A DNA stretch of 50,929 nt from a virus. The notes below the pieces were generated by a model. It was not told where the DNA came from, searched no databases, and saw nothing but the letters and a program-made list of their open reading frames with translations. The stretch lies in IMG/VR virus record IMGVR_UViG_3300009103_000676, positions 1-50,929 of that record. The stretch is one strand, 5' to 3'. The position numbers were made by a program, and so were the translations under genes. Within the stretch, counting starts at the first letter, position 1. Each line of letters starts with the position of its first letter. Positions 7,571-16,305 of the stretch are shown here, one piece after another.

Positions 7571-8959
7571 CTAATATACTTTGCATTTCTTACCCCATTG
7601 TTCTTTTAATATCTCTTTAAATTCAGGTGTTAATGTAGCTTGAAATTGAGGTTGTCCTGTAAATGAACCTTTATATCTTAATAGCATATTTAAAACATTT
7701 AATTTACCTTTTTTAAGATTAAAAAAAACTCTAGCTCCATCTGATTTTTTATTGGCTGCTTCATCTAACTCCATTACATATTTTGAATTACTTTTATTTA
7801 AAGCACTCAATCCACACATTACGGTATATAATCCTTTTGCTGGTATATGACCTATTTTAGGATTTCTATCTTTATCTATATCTCCTACAGCAGTTATCAA
7901 AGAAAAAGCAAAAGTGTGTTCATCTAACTCTTTATATAATTTATGTTTTAAAATTAAATTTAATAAAGCAGCGGCAAACTGCTCACTATACTTGTTTATA
8001 ACTGGAACCATAGCGGAATAAACAGAATCTTTACTCGCTACTTTCCTATTGACAAACGCTCTCATACTTATCTTTTCATTTTTCAGTTCGCCAGGTTTAA
8101 ATTCTCTATATTTTTTATTTGATTTATCAAAAATTTGAAAAACATTTGGGTCTGTTTGTTTGGTTGGGTTTATTAAATCAATATCACCTTTACCTTTTAT
8201 GTTTATTAAGAACATTGGATCTTTAGATTTAAATACATTTTTAACATTTCCTGACAACTTAATTTTCATAAGTTGCTCATCATTAGCAGGTAAAGTACCT
8301 TTTTTAATTTTTAGATATTTTGCTTTTACTGCTTCTCTAACAATCCTAGCAAAATACTTTGTTCTTGCCTGTTCAACTTGCTTTTTAATTTGAGCCATTG
8401 TTTTTAATTCTTTAGGAGAATCAGATTGTAGTACACTATCAAATGCTTTGTTAATTAAAGGAGGATCCCCACTTGTTACCAATGGTTTTTTCTTTAACGA
8501 AACTCCATAAAAGGATAGTCCTTTAGGATTTCTCCATTGAATAATTAAATCGGATGAGTTGTAAGATTGAAATCCATATGCCGCTATTTGAAATTTTTTA
8601 ACTTCTTCAGGCCAACTATCTCCTGTTAAGAAAACTTTTATAGGAATTTGTGAAGCAGTAATAGGTGTACCAGATTCCCTTGACCTTACTGGTGCCCATT
8701 CTCTAATAGAATTGGCAGCAGAAATGCCTTGAGCAGCTGCTATTAAAAAATCTTTATCATTAATATCAAATGCTTTTAAAAATTTGTCTTTTGTACCATC
8801 GGCATAGACAACTTTATTACTTTTAGCTATCTTTTCACCTTCTTTTAGAAATTTTATTAATCCGTTAGCGTCTTTAGAATATTTGAGTAAGTCGCTAGGA
8901 CTCATTAACATCGCTACGGATGCCATTATTTCTGATGGTTCTACTCCAATTTTTGCCAT
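7571..8959 (-). CDS. Conserved hypothetical phage protein, late expressed
   Basis: The protein is 462 residues and basic, with no recognised catalytic motif. The N-terminal third mentions a MLMSPSDLLKYSKDANGLIKFLK helix set. The middle contains WRNPKGLSFYGVSLKKKP and a Lys-rich linker. The last 120 residues include the segment GLYTVMCGLSALNKSNSK. The gene has an AGGAGA ribosome site eight bases before the ATG and its own TATAAATA late box 20 bases upstream, just beyond the tRNA. This timing argues for a virion, packaging or packaged protein. I cannot assign a function, and a nuclease-like or structural role are both possible. Confidence 0.8.
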   Translation of the reverse strand: MAKIGVEPSEIMASVAMLMSPSDLLKYSKDANGLIKFLKEGEKIAKSNKVVYADGTKDKFLKAFDINDKDFLIAAAQGISAANSIREWAPVRSRESGTPITASQIPIKVFLTGDSWPEEVKKFQIAAYGFQSYNSSDLIIQWRNPKGLSFYGVSLKKKPLVTSGDPPLINKAFDSVLQSDSPKELKTMAQIKKQVEQARTKYFARIVREAVKAKYLKIKKGTLPANDEQLMKIKLSGNVKNVFKSKDPMFLINIKGKGDIDLINPTKQTDPNVFQIFDKSNKKYREFKPGELKNEKISMRAFVNRKVASKDSVYSAMVPVINKYSEQFAAALLNLILKHKLYKELDEHTFAFSLITAVGDIDKDRNPKIGHIPAKGLYTVMCGLSALNKSNSKYVMELDEAANKKSDGARVFFNLKKGKLNVLNMLLRYKGSFTGQPQFQATLTPEFKEILKEQWGKKCKVY

Positions 8960-8978
8960 ATATTGTTTCTCCTAACAA

Positions 8979-8986
8979 TATTTATA
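8979..8986 (-). promoter_or_regulatory. T4-type late promoter box abutting a tRNA
   Basis: TATAAATA on the minus strand begins at the base immediately after the encoded CCA end of the tRNA and ends 20 bases before the start of the 462-residue gene. Tight packing of tRNA end and promoter suggests the late block starts here. Confidence 0.65.
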
Positions 8987-9062
8987 TGGTGCCCTTTACT
9001 GGACTTGAACCAATAACCTACTGATTACAAATCAGTTGCTCTACCAATTGAGCTAAAAGGGC
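8987..9062 (-). tRNA. tRNA-Thr (anticodon UGU), CCA encoded
   Basis: Read on the minus strand this is a complete 76-base cloverleaf. It has a 7-bp acceptor stem GCCCTTT/AAAGGGC, a D arm GCTC/GAGC, an anticodon stem ACTGA/TCAGT with loop TTTGTAA (anticodon TGT, U33 present), a 5-base variable region, a T arm ATTGG/CCAGT with TTCAAGT loop, discriminator A and a genome-encoded CCA. It reads ACA and probably other ACN threonine codons. It lies between the small gene downstream of gp41 and the late block. Confidence 0.95.
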
Positions 9063-9071
9063 AGAAAGGAC

Positions 9072-9329
9072 TTATTGAACATCACAAAGAAAGTGTGGAA
9101 TACCTCCATTAGGTTCCCATACTCTATGTTTATTTTGAAATCTAACTAACGCTCTAGCGTCTTTCTCAAAAAAGAAATCTTTTACAATAACATTGGTTGG
9201 TTTCTCGGTTACTCTCCAATATATTTTTCCTTTTTTCTTCACCATACTTTTAATATAATGTAGTTTTTCACCTTTTTCTAAAGGTCTGGATTGTATTTGT
9301 TTAAGAGGTTTGTTGTTTCGTCTAGGCAT
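9072..9329 (-). CDS. Small basic hypothetical protein downstream of gp41
   Basis: The 85-residue basic protein starts MPRRNNKPLKQIQSRPLEKG. A longer frame reaches 9374 inside gp41, but the ATG at 9329 follows the gp41 stop (TAA) by one base and is the natural coupled start. The body, with KGKIYWRVTEKP and FFFEKDARALVRFQNKHRVWEPNGG, looks like a small beta-rich fold with basic surface, consistent with nucleic-acid or ribosome binding. I do not recognise the family. It is the last gene before the tRNA. Confidence 0.7.
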   Translation of the reverse strand: MPRRNNKPLKQIQSRPLEKGEKLHYIKSMVKKKGKIYWRVTEKPTNVIVKDFFFEKDARALVRFQNKHRVWEPNGGIPHFLCDVQ

Positions 9330-9330
9330 A

Positions 9331-10695
9331 TTAAACTTTGAAGTCAGAAAATTTATCGTACGGATCCACTTCAACTTTTTTCTCCTGGTTGGCGTCTACT
9401 ATGTTTTGTGCTTTTTGTTCTACATCATACAATCTCATCTTACTTCTATCAACGCCGATGATAAAACTACGATTAATTGCTGGGTCGCTATATCTATTCT
9501 TTAATTGCTTAACCTTCATCTGATTTAATGCGTCTAGTTCTTCACTAGACATTAAAGCAAACATAAAGTCAGCAGTAGCAGGTAGACCAAAACTTTCTGA
9601 AGTATCTTCTAAACCTATGTCTGTTGATACGAAACCAGACCTTGTTGTTTGTGTTGCTGTAAATATAGGTAATTTAAACTCAACAGCAAGACCTCTTAAT
9701 TCTTCTGCGATTGCTTTGATATAGAAATAAGATGATATATTACCACCTTTAAATCTACTTGAAGCACATATATTTAAATAATCTATAAACAATACATCTG
9801 GTTTAAAACTTTTCTTTAATGCAAGTTCATTTAATAATGCTTTGAAGTGTCCACTATGAGCAGACGCTGTTGGATATTCTTTAATAATTAATTTACCAGG
9901 ACCTCTTTTCTTTAATCTTTCTATTCGGTCATCGTACATCTGTTTAGGTAATGCGTGTAAATCATCGGTGGTTACATCTAATAAGTTTGCGTCTATTCTT
10001 TCAGCAATTCTTTCTTCTGCCATTTCTAAAGTAATGTATAAAACATTTTTACCTTCTAGCAAACTTGAAGAAGCAAGGTGACACATAAACAAAGATTTAC
10101 CTACACCTGTTCCTGCAAGACAAACATTAAGAGTCTTCTGTGGAACACCACCTTTAGTTATTCTATTAAAATATTGTAAGTCAAATGGTAATCTTAATTC
10201 TTTACGATGGTAATAATCAAATCTGTCATCTGCATCCCCAATATAATCGTGCCCGATATGATTATCAAAAGACACAGCAAGAGCTTCAGATAAAATTGAA
10301 GGAATGGCCTCTGGAGTTCTTTTCTTGTCTTTTCCATCCAAGATTTTAATGCCGTTAAGTACTGCATTGTTAACCGCCTTATCTTTACAGAATCGCTCCG
10401 TAGTGTCAAACAACCATTGTATATCATTTTCACTCGGAGTTAATCCATTAATTGTTGTCTTAATAGCTTTGTATTCTTCCTCGTTAATATCTTTGCGATT
10501 GTTTAATTCTATTATCAAGGTCTCTTTGGTCGGAAGATTATTATATTTATTTACAAAATCTTCTATACAAGCAAATATAATTTTGTCAGACCTTGTACCA
10601 AAGTATTCATCTTTTAAAAATGGTAATACTTTTCTAGTATATTCTTCATTGAATATTAAATTTGTTAATATTGTGTCTTCAATTCTATTTGTCAT
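9331..10695 (-). CDS. 41: Replicative DNA helicase gp41 (DnaB-like)
   Basis: The 454-residue protein is the T4 gp41/DnaB-type hexameric helicase that unwinds DNA 5'-3' at the fork and works with the primase. The RecA-like domain has Walker A GTGVGKS near 195, the KNVLYITLEMAEERIAERI segment typical of DnaB helicases, Walker B VLFIDYLN near 300, and a Gln/Thr sensor ATQTTRSG near 345. The length is close to the 475 residues of T4 gp41. The gene overlaps the 105-residue gene upstream by 11 bases, and uvsX lies just beyond, preserving the T4 order uvsX-40-41. Confidence 0.95.
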   Translation of the reverse strand: MTNRIEDTILTNLIFNEEYTRKVLPFLKDEYFGTRSDKIIFACIEDFVNKYNNLPTKETLIIELNNRKDINEEEYKAIKTTINGLTPSENDIQWLFDTTERFCKDKAVNNAVLNGIKILDGKDKKRTPEAIPSILSEALAVSFDNHIGHDYIGDADDRFDYYHRKELRLPFDLQYFNRITKGGVPQKTLNVCLAGTGVGKSLFMCHLASSSLLEGKNVLYITLEMAEERIAERIDANLLDVTTDDLHALPKQMYDDRIERLKKRGPGKLIIKEYPTASAHSGHFKALLNELALKKSFKPDVLFIDYLNICASSRFKGGNISSYFYIKAIAEELRGLAVEFKLPIFTATQTTRSGFVSTDIGLEDTSESFGLPATADFMFALMSSEELDALNQMKVKQLKNRYSDPAINRSFIIGVDRSKMRLYDVEQKAQNIVDANQEKKVEVDPYDKFSDFKV

Positions 10696-11002
10696 CTAAT
10701 AATGTTCCGTTTTTCAGTTTTTCTTCCATAATCTCTATCAGTATATCACCAATATAATTTATAAAACCTGGTTGGTCTAAATCTAAATCTAGTTCTTCTG
10801 GTTTCTTTAATAAAGTCCATTCAAATTGCAATGGCATTTTGCCATTGTCTAATGGTTCCTTACTAAATTGTACCTTACCATATCTGTAAATAACATCTTT
10901 GTATTTACCTTCAACGATTTTTATACAACTAAAATCGTCTCCAGGTCTTTGAGCAAAGGTGTATCTTTTATCCGTAGAGGAATTGTTTTTTTGCTTGTTC
11001 AT
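10685..11002 (-). CDS. Hypothetical protein in the gene 40 position
   Basis: The 105-residue protein lies between uvsX and gene 41. In T4 that position holds gene 40, but I cannot confirm homology by sequence. It is acidic at its C-terminus ([23 protein letters not shown]) with a beta-rich middle ([17 protein letters not shown]). It overlaps the end of uvsX by 35 bases and the start of gp41 by 11 bases, so it is translated as part of that operon. I have no functional assignment. Confidence 0.8.
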   Translation of the reverse strand: MNKQKNNSSTDKRYTFAQRPGDDFSCIKIVEGKYKDVIYRYGKVQFSKEPLDNGKMPLQFEWTLLKKPEELDLDLDQPGFINYIGDILIEIMEEKLKNGTLLDDK

Positions 11003-11984
11003 CTATCTTGTCTAATACTTCTTTTGTAAAATACTTTTCAGGATTATCATTGATTGCTTTACCAAATACTTTAGTTCCGTCTGGCATTTCATACCTAGTG
11101 GATACTTTTTTAAATATACCTGCTTCTTCAGCAATAGCTACAAGTCCGTAATACTTATCTAAACCTTTTTGATAAGTTAACATTACATCAATCATAGCAT
11201 TTTCTTTTGTTAATCTACTTTTATAATTTTTACAATGAATAATATTACCGACAACTTCCGTGCCGTCTTTCACTTTTCTTTTTCCAAGATAAATTATTGA
11301 TGAGGCAGCGTATTTAAGACCACTTCCGCCACCCATTTCTTTTTGTGGGAACATTGAACCTATTACATCGTAAGTATGATTGGTCATAATCATAGGTATA
11401 TTTGCTTTACCTAGTTTCAATGTTAATACTCTAAAGGTTGACTTCACTATTTGAGACCTTGTCATATCTCTAGTCTCTTTACCTTCTGCTGTATCTGTCA
11501 TTTCTTTAGTTGTGGATAACATACCCAAACTATCTAATACAAACATTATAGGTTTTCTTTTGTCTTCTGGACTCTCCAGATACTTGTCAACTATTTTAAT
11601 TGATTGTGTTCTAAATTCTTGTACGGTTGAAACTGGTACTACTACAAATCTTTTACTATCAATACCTCTATCTTCAATCATATTTTTAGATACAGCACTT
11701 TCACTTTCAAAGTAGATAACTCCTGCGTCTTTGTTATCATCTAAAAAGTGTTTGCATATTCCTAATGCAAAGAAAGTTTTACCTGTAGCGGCCTCACCTG
11801 CAATAGCAGTTATTTTATTACCAGGCATTCCGCCATATATACTTCCTGATAATAGAGCATTAAGAGAATAGCAACCTGTATCAACAAAACTTGATACATC
11901 GCCAGCGTCAACTCCTTCACTTGCTAATGTGGCATATTCGTTGCCAGTTTCTTTTATAATGTCTTTTAAAAAATCATTTGTCAT
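10968..11984 (-). CDS. uvsX: UvsX RecA-like recombinase
   Basis: The 338-residue protein is the phage strand-exchange protein for recombination-dependent replication and repair. Visible motifs are Walker A GEAATGKT at about 63-70, Walker B MFVLDSLG near 150, and the loop region [16 protein letters not shown] that is typical of UvsX/RecA DNA-binding loop 2. The size is slightly below T4 UvsX (391). Its partners UvsY and UvsW are also in this window. A GGAG site lies before the start, and a sigma70 promoter lies directly upstream. Confidence 0.95.
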   Translation of the reverse strand: MTNDFLKDIIKETGNEYATLASEGVDAGDVSSFVDTGCYSLNALLSGSIYGGMPGNKITAIAGEAATGKTFFALGICKHFLDDNKDAGVIYFESESAVSKNMIEDRGIDSKRFVVVPVSTVQEFRTQSIKIVDKYLESPEDKRKPIMFVLDSLGMLSTTKEMTDTAEGKETRDMTRSQIVKSTFRVLTLKLGKANIPMIMTNHTYDVIGSMFPQKEMGGGSGLKYAASSIIYLGKRKVKDGTEVVGNIIHCKNYKSRLTKENAMIDVMLTYQKGLDKYYGLVAIAEEAGIFKKVSTRYEMPDGTKVFGKAINDNPEKYFTKEVLDKIDEQAKKQFLYG

Positions 11985-11993
11985 ATTTTCTCC

Positions 11994-12022
11994 ATACTAT
12001 CATATTATTAATTAGTTGTCAA
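11994..12022 (-). promoter_or_regulatory. Sigma70-type promoter for uvsX
   Basis: Minus strand TTGACA (12022-12017), 17-bp spacer, TAGTAT (11999-11994). The predicted transcript start is about 3-4 bases before the uvsX ATG, so the GGAG site would lie largely outside a transcript made here. The -35 overlaps the end of the upstream gene. Confidence 0.75.
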
Positions 12023-12323
12023 CAGCCAACTTCTTTCTGGTGAACATATTGAAATTAGATAGGTTTGTATATACTTCACCTTCTATTCTCAACGATTCAT
12101 CTTTTGGTACCCAATCTTTTGGTGGGTCTTCGTACTCCTCTGGTCTGATTTTATCCCATAGGTGTACTTTAAATTCGGGTAGTGATACTGGTCCAAATTG
12201 GTCATAGATACGACCTTCAAAGTTCATTGCCATATCCATAACTTGTTCTCTATTATAGGCAACTTTTCTTTGATAATCATAATAAGGTTTTAAATCTTCG
12301 TAATCTTTTTTGTTTATGGCCAT
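12012..12323 (-). CDS. Hypothetical 103-residue protein upstream of uvsX
   Basis: An upstream in-frame ATG at 12338 overlaps the methyltransferase end. I chose the ATG at 12323 because AGGAAAAGG lies directly before it. The protein (MAINKKDYEDLKPYYDYQRK...) is rich in Tyr, Asp and Pro, with a YEDPPKDWVPKDESLRIEGE segment. No domain is recognised. It is the last gene before the uvsX promoter, which begins inside its 3' end. Confidence 0.7.
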   Translation of the reverse strand: MAINKKDYEDLKPYYDYQRKVAYNREQVMDMAMNFEGRIYDQFGPVSLPEFKVHLWDKIRPEEYEDPPKDWVPKDESLRIEGEVYTNLSNFNMFTRKKLAVDN

Positions 12324-12331
12324 TCCTTTTC

Positions 12332-13573
12332 CTAACATAAGAAATTCTCCAATGTCGCTTTTCTGCTTGACGCAAAGAAATCATAATCTTTTGGTCCGAA
12401 ACACCATACATTTTCTATATATGTTTTGGACATAAAGTCAGCTTTTTCTCTATCATCTTTAAAAAGTTTATCGCTTTTAGGTCGTTGCATAATTCTCATA
12501 CCGATTTGACCTAGAAACTTATCTCTATGTTTATTTATTAATTCATCACTTGACCTGTATCTAACATTTTTAACTTTAGGGTCCATAATATTAACTAACA
12601 TAAACTTACTTTTACTTAATGTTTTTTCTGCAACTGGTAAATAGAAATCGTCTCTCCATCTTTCATATTCATTAAACTTAAACCAAGATTGATTTTCTTC
12701 TTTCTCTCCACCTTTGTTATATTCTTCTGTACTGAAATAAGGTGGACTTGTAAATGCACAATCTATATCTGGTAGTTCATTATAAGGTAAATCTTCTGCA
12801 CCACAATTCCATATCTTAACTTTTTTGTTAGGAAAGATTTTACTATATTCTTCTATCTGTTTATGATATTGTTTATATGTGTTTGGGTTTGGGTCACAAC
12901 CATAATATTCTGTTGCACTACTAGAAAAGAAACCAGCAAGTCTATCTCCCCAACCACAACTGGTATCTAATACGGTGTTCGCTTTTGTCATATCATATAT
13001 TGTTTTAGCAACAAGTGGTTTAAATTGTGTTGCAATATATGTACCTAATCTTATTGCTTCTCTATAACTTTTACCTGATAAATCTTTACTACTATTTACA
13101 CCTCTCCATAATGCACCTAAAATTTTCCATATATCTTTTGCACTACCTTTTGTCCAAACATCAATTGGTGCTCTAAAACTATAACTTGAACAATTTAATC
13201 TTAAATGTTGATGAAAATAATTACTGCACTTATTATAATAAGCAGGTGCGTCTATAATACCTAAACCATATTTTGAATATGGATGTTCATAGTCATCATA
13301 TTTTTCACCTACAATTTTATCTGATTGGTCTTTAGGTGTACATATTTTACTTGTATCAAAATTACTTAATTGTATAATATTGTCTTTCATTTCCTGATAT
13401 GAAATATTATTTAAAGGAAACTTTGGTCTGTAAGTAGCAATATATTCTGATAGTACTTCTCTAAATCTTTCCTTACCTAATTTTTCAGTCCATCTTTTAA
13501 ACTGAATAGAATCCATAATAGGTAGACCATCTTCATTAGCAAAATCTTTTAAATCCATCGTATATAAATCCAT
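12332..13573 (-). CDS. DNA methyltransferase, SPPY type (m4C or m6A)
   Basis: The roughly 413-residue protein has a SAM-binding motif I (VLDTSCGWGDRLAGFF, about 215-230) and a catalytic motif IV FTSPPYF near 280. SPPY is the form seen mainly in N4-cytosine methyltransferases but also in some adenine enzymes. The first 200 residues are family-specific and may bind DNA. A second protein with the same architecture is at 30839-31999, so the two are paralogues. The longer frame begins at GTG 13576. I use the next codon, ATG 13573. A strong promoter lies about 83 bases upstream. Target sequence unknown. Confidence 0.85.
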   Translation of the reverse strand: MDLYTMDLKDFANEDGLPIMDSIQFKRWTEKLGKERFREVLSEYIATYRPKFPLNNISYQEMKDNIIQLSNFDTSKICTPKDQSDKIVGEKYDDYEHPYSKYGLGIIDAPAYYNKCSNYFHQHLRLNCSSYSFRAPIDVWTKGSAKDIWKILGALWRGVNSSKDLSGKSYREAIRLGTYIATQFKPLVAKTIYDMTKANTVLDTSCGWGDRLAGFFSSSATEYYGCDPNPNTYKQYHKQIEEYSKIFPNKKVKIWNCGAEDLPYNELPDIDCAFTSPPYFSTEEYNKGGEKEENQSWFKFNEYERWRDDFYLPVAEKTLSKSKFMLVNIMDPKVKNVRYRSSDELINKHRDKFLGQIGMRIMQRPKSDKLFKDDREKADFMSKTYIENVWCFGPKDYDFFASSRKATLENFLC

Positions 13574-13582
13574 CACTTTTCT

Positions 13583-13678
13583 TTAAGGTTTAGGGTCTTC
13601 ATTGTTCCACATAATTAATAATGATATAGGTACTACATATATCAAAGTTGTCAGTATTATACTATAAAAAATTAACAT
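13583..13678 (-). CDS. Possible 31-residue single-span membrane peptide
   Basis: A short frame (ATG 13678, TAA at its end) encodes MLIFYSIILTTLIYVVPISL plus a short polar tail ending NNEDPKP. It is almost entirely one hydrophobic segment. An AGGAT site lies upstream. The promoter of the methyltransferase overlaps its first codons, so it could be translated only from read-through transcripts. It resembles other tiny membrane peptides in this window but is the weakest of them. Confidence 0.35.
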   Translation of the reverse strand: MLIFYSIILTTLIYVVPISLLIMWNNEDPKP

Positions 13679-13684
13679 AGTCAA
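13656..13684 (-). promoter_or_regulatory. Sigma70-type promoter for the 12332-13573 methyltransferase
   Basis: Minus strand TTGACT (13684-13679), 17-bp spacer, TATAAT (13661-13656), a near-perfect match. The -35 is preceded by GC. The leader to the methyltransferase is about 75 bases. Confidence 0.75.
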
Positions 13685-13689
13685 GCATC

Positions 13690-14010
13690 CTAGATGTTTT
13701 CAAATTCCTCCAAGTGTAAATCTATTCCTATAAGTTCATCTGGTTTACCTTTAGGATAACTCGGCCATACTTTAAATTCTTCTCCTGTTGTATCACTCTT
13801 ACAACCTGCAACTAACCAATCCCATTTAAAATCTCCATCTATAACAAACTCGTTCATCACTTCATATCTTCCATCAGGTTTTTGTTTAAGTAATTCTTCT
13901 TTACACTCGTCCATTGTTTTAAACCAACCTTGCATTTGAAAAGTTTGTTGTGTATCTATTGGACTATGACCAATTAGATATGCTAATATTAATATTTTAA
14001 AATCAGCCAT
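13690..14010 (-). CDS. Small protein with hydrophobic N-terminus, possibly exported
   Basis: The 106-residue protein begins [17 protein letters not shown], a short hydrophobic segment that could be a signal or membrane anchor. A frame extension reaches 14022, but AAAGG five bases before the ATG at 14010 favours the shorter form. The rest, with ECKEELL and VAGCK cysteines and several Trp, could form a small disulphide-bonded periplasmic domain. The gene overlaps the end of guaC by eight bases. No function is assigned. Confidence 0.65.
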   Translation of the reverse strand: MADFKILILAYLIGHSPIDTQQTFQMQGWFKTMDECKEELLKQKPDGRYEVMNEFVIDGDFKWDWLVAGCKSDTTGEEFKVWPSYPKGKPDELIGIDLHLEEFENI

Positions 14011-15052
14011 TGTACCTTTCATATACTTTGTTGATTACATTATTTGCTCTAACGAAACTTGCACATTTAGGTATATCTTTTAATCTTCTTGCACCAATAT
14101 ATGTACAAGCACTTCTAACTCCACCTAATATATCTTCAACGGTTTCTGAAACTGGTCCTCTATCAGGTAATATAACTAATCGTCCTTCATTACCTCTATA
14201 ACCATCTTTTCTTTTTCCGTGTATCTCTCTTGCTCTATCAGAAGACATACCATAAAATTCTCTTTTGCCATCTTTTACTTGCACTTCACTTTCATTATGT
14301 CCTGCTAACATACCACCTAACATTATAAAGTGAGCACCTGCTCCAAATGCCTTTGCTAAATCTCCTGGCATTGTACAACCACCATCAGCAACTATATGTC
14401 CACCAACACCATTAGCGGCGTCAGCACATTCCATTACTGCACTAAATTGAGGTACACCTACACCTGCCATAGTTCTTGTCGTACATACACTACCAGGACC
14501 AATACCTACTTTAACTACATCTGCACCTCTTATAATTAGTTCTTCTGTCATTTCTGCTGTAACCACATTACCAGCGATGATAGTTTTATCTGGATATTCG
14601 TCTCTAACTCTTGCTATAAAATCTGAAAAATTTGTATGATAACCATTTGCGACATCTATTGTAATAAACTTAACATCTGGAAAACTCTTTAATACTTTTT
14701 GCATTGTATTATAGTCTTCTGCTTCATCTGTCCATAGTTTATTTGTACCTGAACATACTGATAGATACTTTAATTTAATTCCACTACCAACTGCTTGTTG
14801 CCACTCGCCTAATGTTGTTGTCTTTGTAATAGTAGTCATCATCTTATAATTCTGTAAGACTTTCGCCATACTAAATGTTCCTACTCCGTCCATATTAGAA
14901 GCAATAATAGGACAACACTTATATGTTTCTCCACTATGTCTAAATTTAAACTCTCTAGTCATATCTACATCACGCCTAGATGATAATGTAGACCTTTTAG
15001 GTTTTAATAATACATCTTCATAATTTAATTTTATTTCAGGTTCTATTCTCAT
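14003..15052 (-). CDS. guaC: GMP reductase-like enzyme (GuaC)
   Basis: The 349-residue protein has the IMP dehydrogenase/GMP reductase barrel. The catalytic Cys190 is in [10 protein letters not shown], the N-terminus [11 protein letters not shown] matches GuaC, and [20 protein letters not shown] forms the phosphate-binding part. It has no CBS domains, and its length is that of GuaC (about 347) rather than GuaB (about 490). GuaC reduces GMP to IMP with NADPH, letting guanine nucleotides be recycled to adenine nucleotides. That could suit an AT-rich phage, though the link is my inference. It starts with ATGA after a 25-residue membrane peptide. Confidence 0.9.
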   Translation of the reverse strand: MRIEPEIKLNYEDVLLKPKRSTLSSRRDVDMTREFKFRHSGETYKCCPIIASNMDGVGTFSMAKVLQNYKMMTTITKTTTLGEWQQAVGSGIKLKYLSVCSGTNKLWTDEAEDYNTMQKVLKSFPDVKFITIDVANGYHTNFSDFIARVRDEYPDKTIIAGNVVTAEMTEELIIRGADVVKVGIGPGSVCTTRTMAGVGVPQFSAVMECADAANGVGGHIVADGGCTMPGDLAKAFGAGAHFIMLGGMLAGHNESEVQVKDGKREFYGMSSDRAREIHGKRKDGYRGNEGRLVILPDRGPVSETVEDILGGVRSACTYIGARRLKDIPKCASFVRANNVINKVYERYNG

Positions 15053-15126
15053 TTCTTTTTCCTCTTAACTAACCAAGTAATTATACCAGACAAAAAAGCA
15101 AATAAAGCACCAATGCCTAATCTCAT
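15049..15126 (-). CDS. 25-residue membrane peptide between methyltransferase and guaC
   Basis: ATG at 15126 overlaps the methyltransferase stop as ATGA, and its own TGA overlaps the guaC start as ATGA. The peptide MRLGIGALFAFLSGIITWLV is followed by a KRKKK tail, which gives one transmembrane span with a strongly positive cytoplasmic end. The double overlap and clear topology make it very likely translated. The function is unknown. Confidence 0.72.
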   Translation of the reverse strand: MRLGIGALFAFLSGIITWLVKRKKK

Positions 15127-16193
15127 ATTCCTAATCTTCCATATTTAGATAATCTTTTATTAATGTCTTTGATATAGTTCTTTTCTCTTTCTATTAAATA
15201 ATATTCTTTATTCTCTAATATACACGCTTCACCAGTAGTACCTGTACCAGCAAAAGGGTCTAATACTAATCCATCTTTTGGTGTAGCTAATCTAATTAAG
15301 TATCTCATTAATGCAATAGGTTTAACCGTTGGATGTTTTGTATCTTCTTTTTCTTTTTTACTTGCCTTTGCACTATAGAAATATCTTGCAACAGAACCTT
15401 CATCTTTAATTTGAGGTCCTGATTCTAAATATTCTTCTTTTGCTGATTGTTGTCCACCAATATCTTTACCCATATTACCATAACCAGTAACCTTAACTTT
15501 TGGCCAATGACCTGTTGTCTTCTGATTTGGAAACGATTCTATTACTTCATCTGAACCATCGTGTATTACATTAGCAGGATAACGACCTTTATCACTTGTC
15601 TTAATATCTTTACCTTCAAATTTTCCATAGTCGTTCTTTGCCATCTTATCTGTTTTAAAAATTCCTTTGCCACCTAATCTTTTATCATCACCATCAACTA
15701 ATCCTATTCTGCAATCATCTATATTCAAACTAGGATTAACTCCTTTTCTTGCCATAACAATAGGTTCGTGTGCTGGTTTTAAATAGTTTTTTCTTTTAGG
15801 AAAACCACTACCATATATCCAATTAATCATATCAAATATTTCAAACCCAGCGTCTTCTACTGCAACTCCCATTCTATGATAATTTCTAGGAGCGGCAAAC
15901 GCTAATAGTACTGCACCTGGTTTTATAACTCTATATACTTCTTTCCAGAAATCTTTATTAAATGCAATGTCACCACCATCCCAAGTCTGTCCCATAAAAC
16001 CTTTTGCCGTATTATGATAAGGACCATTTCGTCCTTCTTTTGTATCTCGGTTATTGATAGCTTTCTGACCAGGTCCAAATCGTTTAACAATGGAAGCTAA
16101 ATGATATGGTGGGTCTGTAACCACACTATCAAATTTATTATCTTCTAGTGTTTTTAAATGTTCTAAACTATCTGCATTAATAACAAACGACAT
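15123..16193 (-). CDS. DNA methyltransferase, DPPY (beta-class, probable m6A)
   Basis: The protein has motif IV TDPPYHL near residue 27 and motif I VLDPFAGTGTTGEACI near 320. This order, catalytic motif first and SAM motif last, marks the beta class of adenine (or N4-cytosine) DNA methyltransferases. A longer frame begins at 16211, but AAGGAA ten bases before the ATG at 16193 supports MSFVINADSLEHL as the start. A variable central region of about 150 residues is the likely target-recognition part. No cognate restriction gene is adjacent. It may protect phage DNA or mark it. Confidence 0.88.
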   Translation of the reverse strand: MSFVINADSLEHLKTLEDNKFDSVVTDPPYHLASIVKRFGPGQKAINNRDTKEGRNGPYHNTAKGFMGQTWDGGDIAFNKDFWKEVYRVIKPGAVLLAFAAPRNYHRMGVAVEDAGFEIFDMINWIYGSGFPKRKNYLKPAHEPIVMARKGVNPSLNIDDCRIGLVDGDDKRLGGKGIFKTDKMAKNDYGKFEGKDIKTSDKGRYPANVIHDGSDEVIESFPNQKTTGHWPKVKVTGYGNMGKDIGGQQSAKEEYLESGPQIKDEGSVARYFYSAKASKKEKEDTKHPTVKPIALMRYLIRLATPKDGLVLDPFAGTGTTGEACILENKEYYLIEREKNYIKDINKRLSKYGRLGI

Positions 16194-16305
16194 ACCACTT
16201 AATTCCTTCATCTTTTAAAAATTGTTCTATCTTTGGCCATTGACTTGCTGGAAAATCGTGTATCAATTGTTCCTGACCTGCATTTCTGTATATCACTAAT
16301 CTCAT
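16177..16305 (-). CDS. 42-residue hypothetical peptide
   Basis: ATG at 16305 overlaps the acetyltransferase stop as ATGA. The peptide MRLVIYRNAGQEQLIHDFPA continues with two Trp and ends WYVVCY. It fills the gap between the acetyltransferase and the methyltransferase and overlaps the latter by 17 bases when the preferred methyltransferase start is used. It is soluble and has no recognised domain. Confidence 0.55.
   Translation of the reverse strand: MRLVIYRNAGQEQLIHDFPASQWPKIEQFLKDEGIKWYVVCY

Noticed and set aside
7241-7609. Plus-strand frame of 122 codons
   Set aside because: It is antisense to the ligase-like gene and the 3' end of the next gene, with composition typical of a shadow frame.
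10194-10433. Minus-strand 79-codon frame inside gp41
   Set aside because: It is an out-of-frame shadow wholly inside the helicase gene.
14003-15052. IMP dehydrogenase (GuaB) for the purine enzyme
   Set aside because: No CBS domains, the length is 349 residues, and the N-terminal RIE...[11 protein letters not shown] pattern favours GMP reductase.
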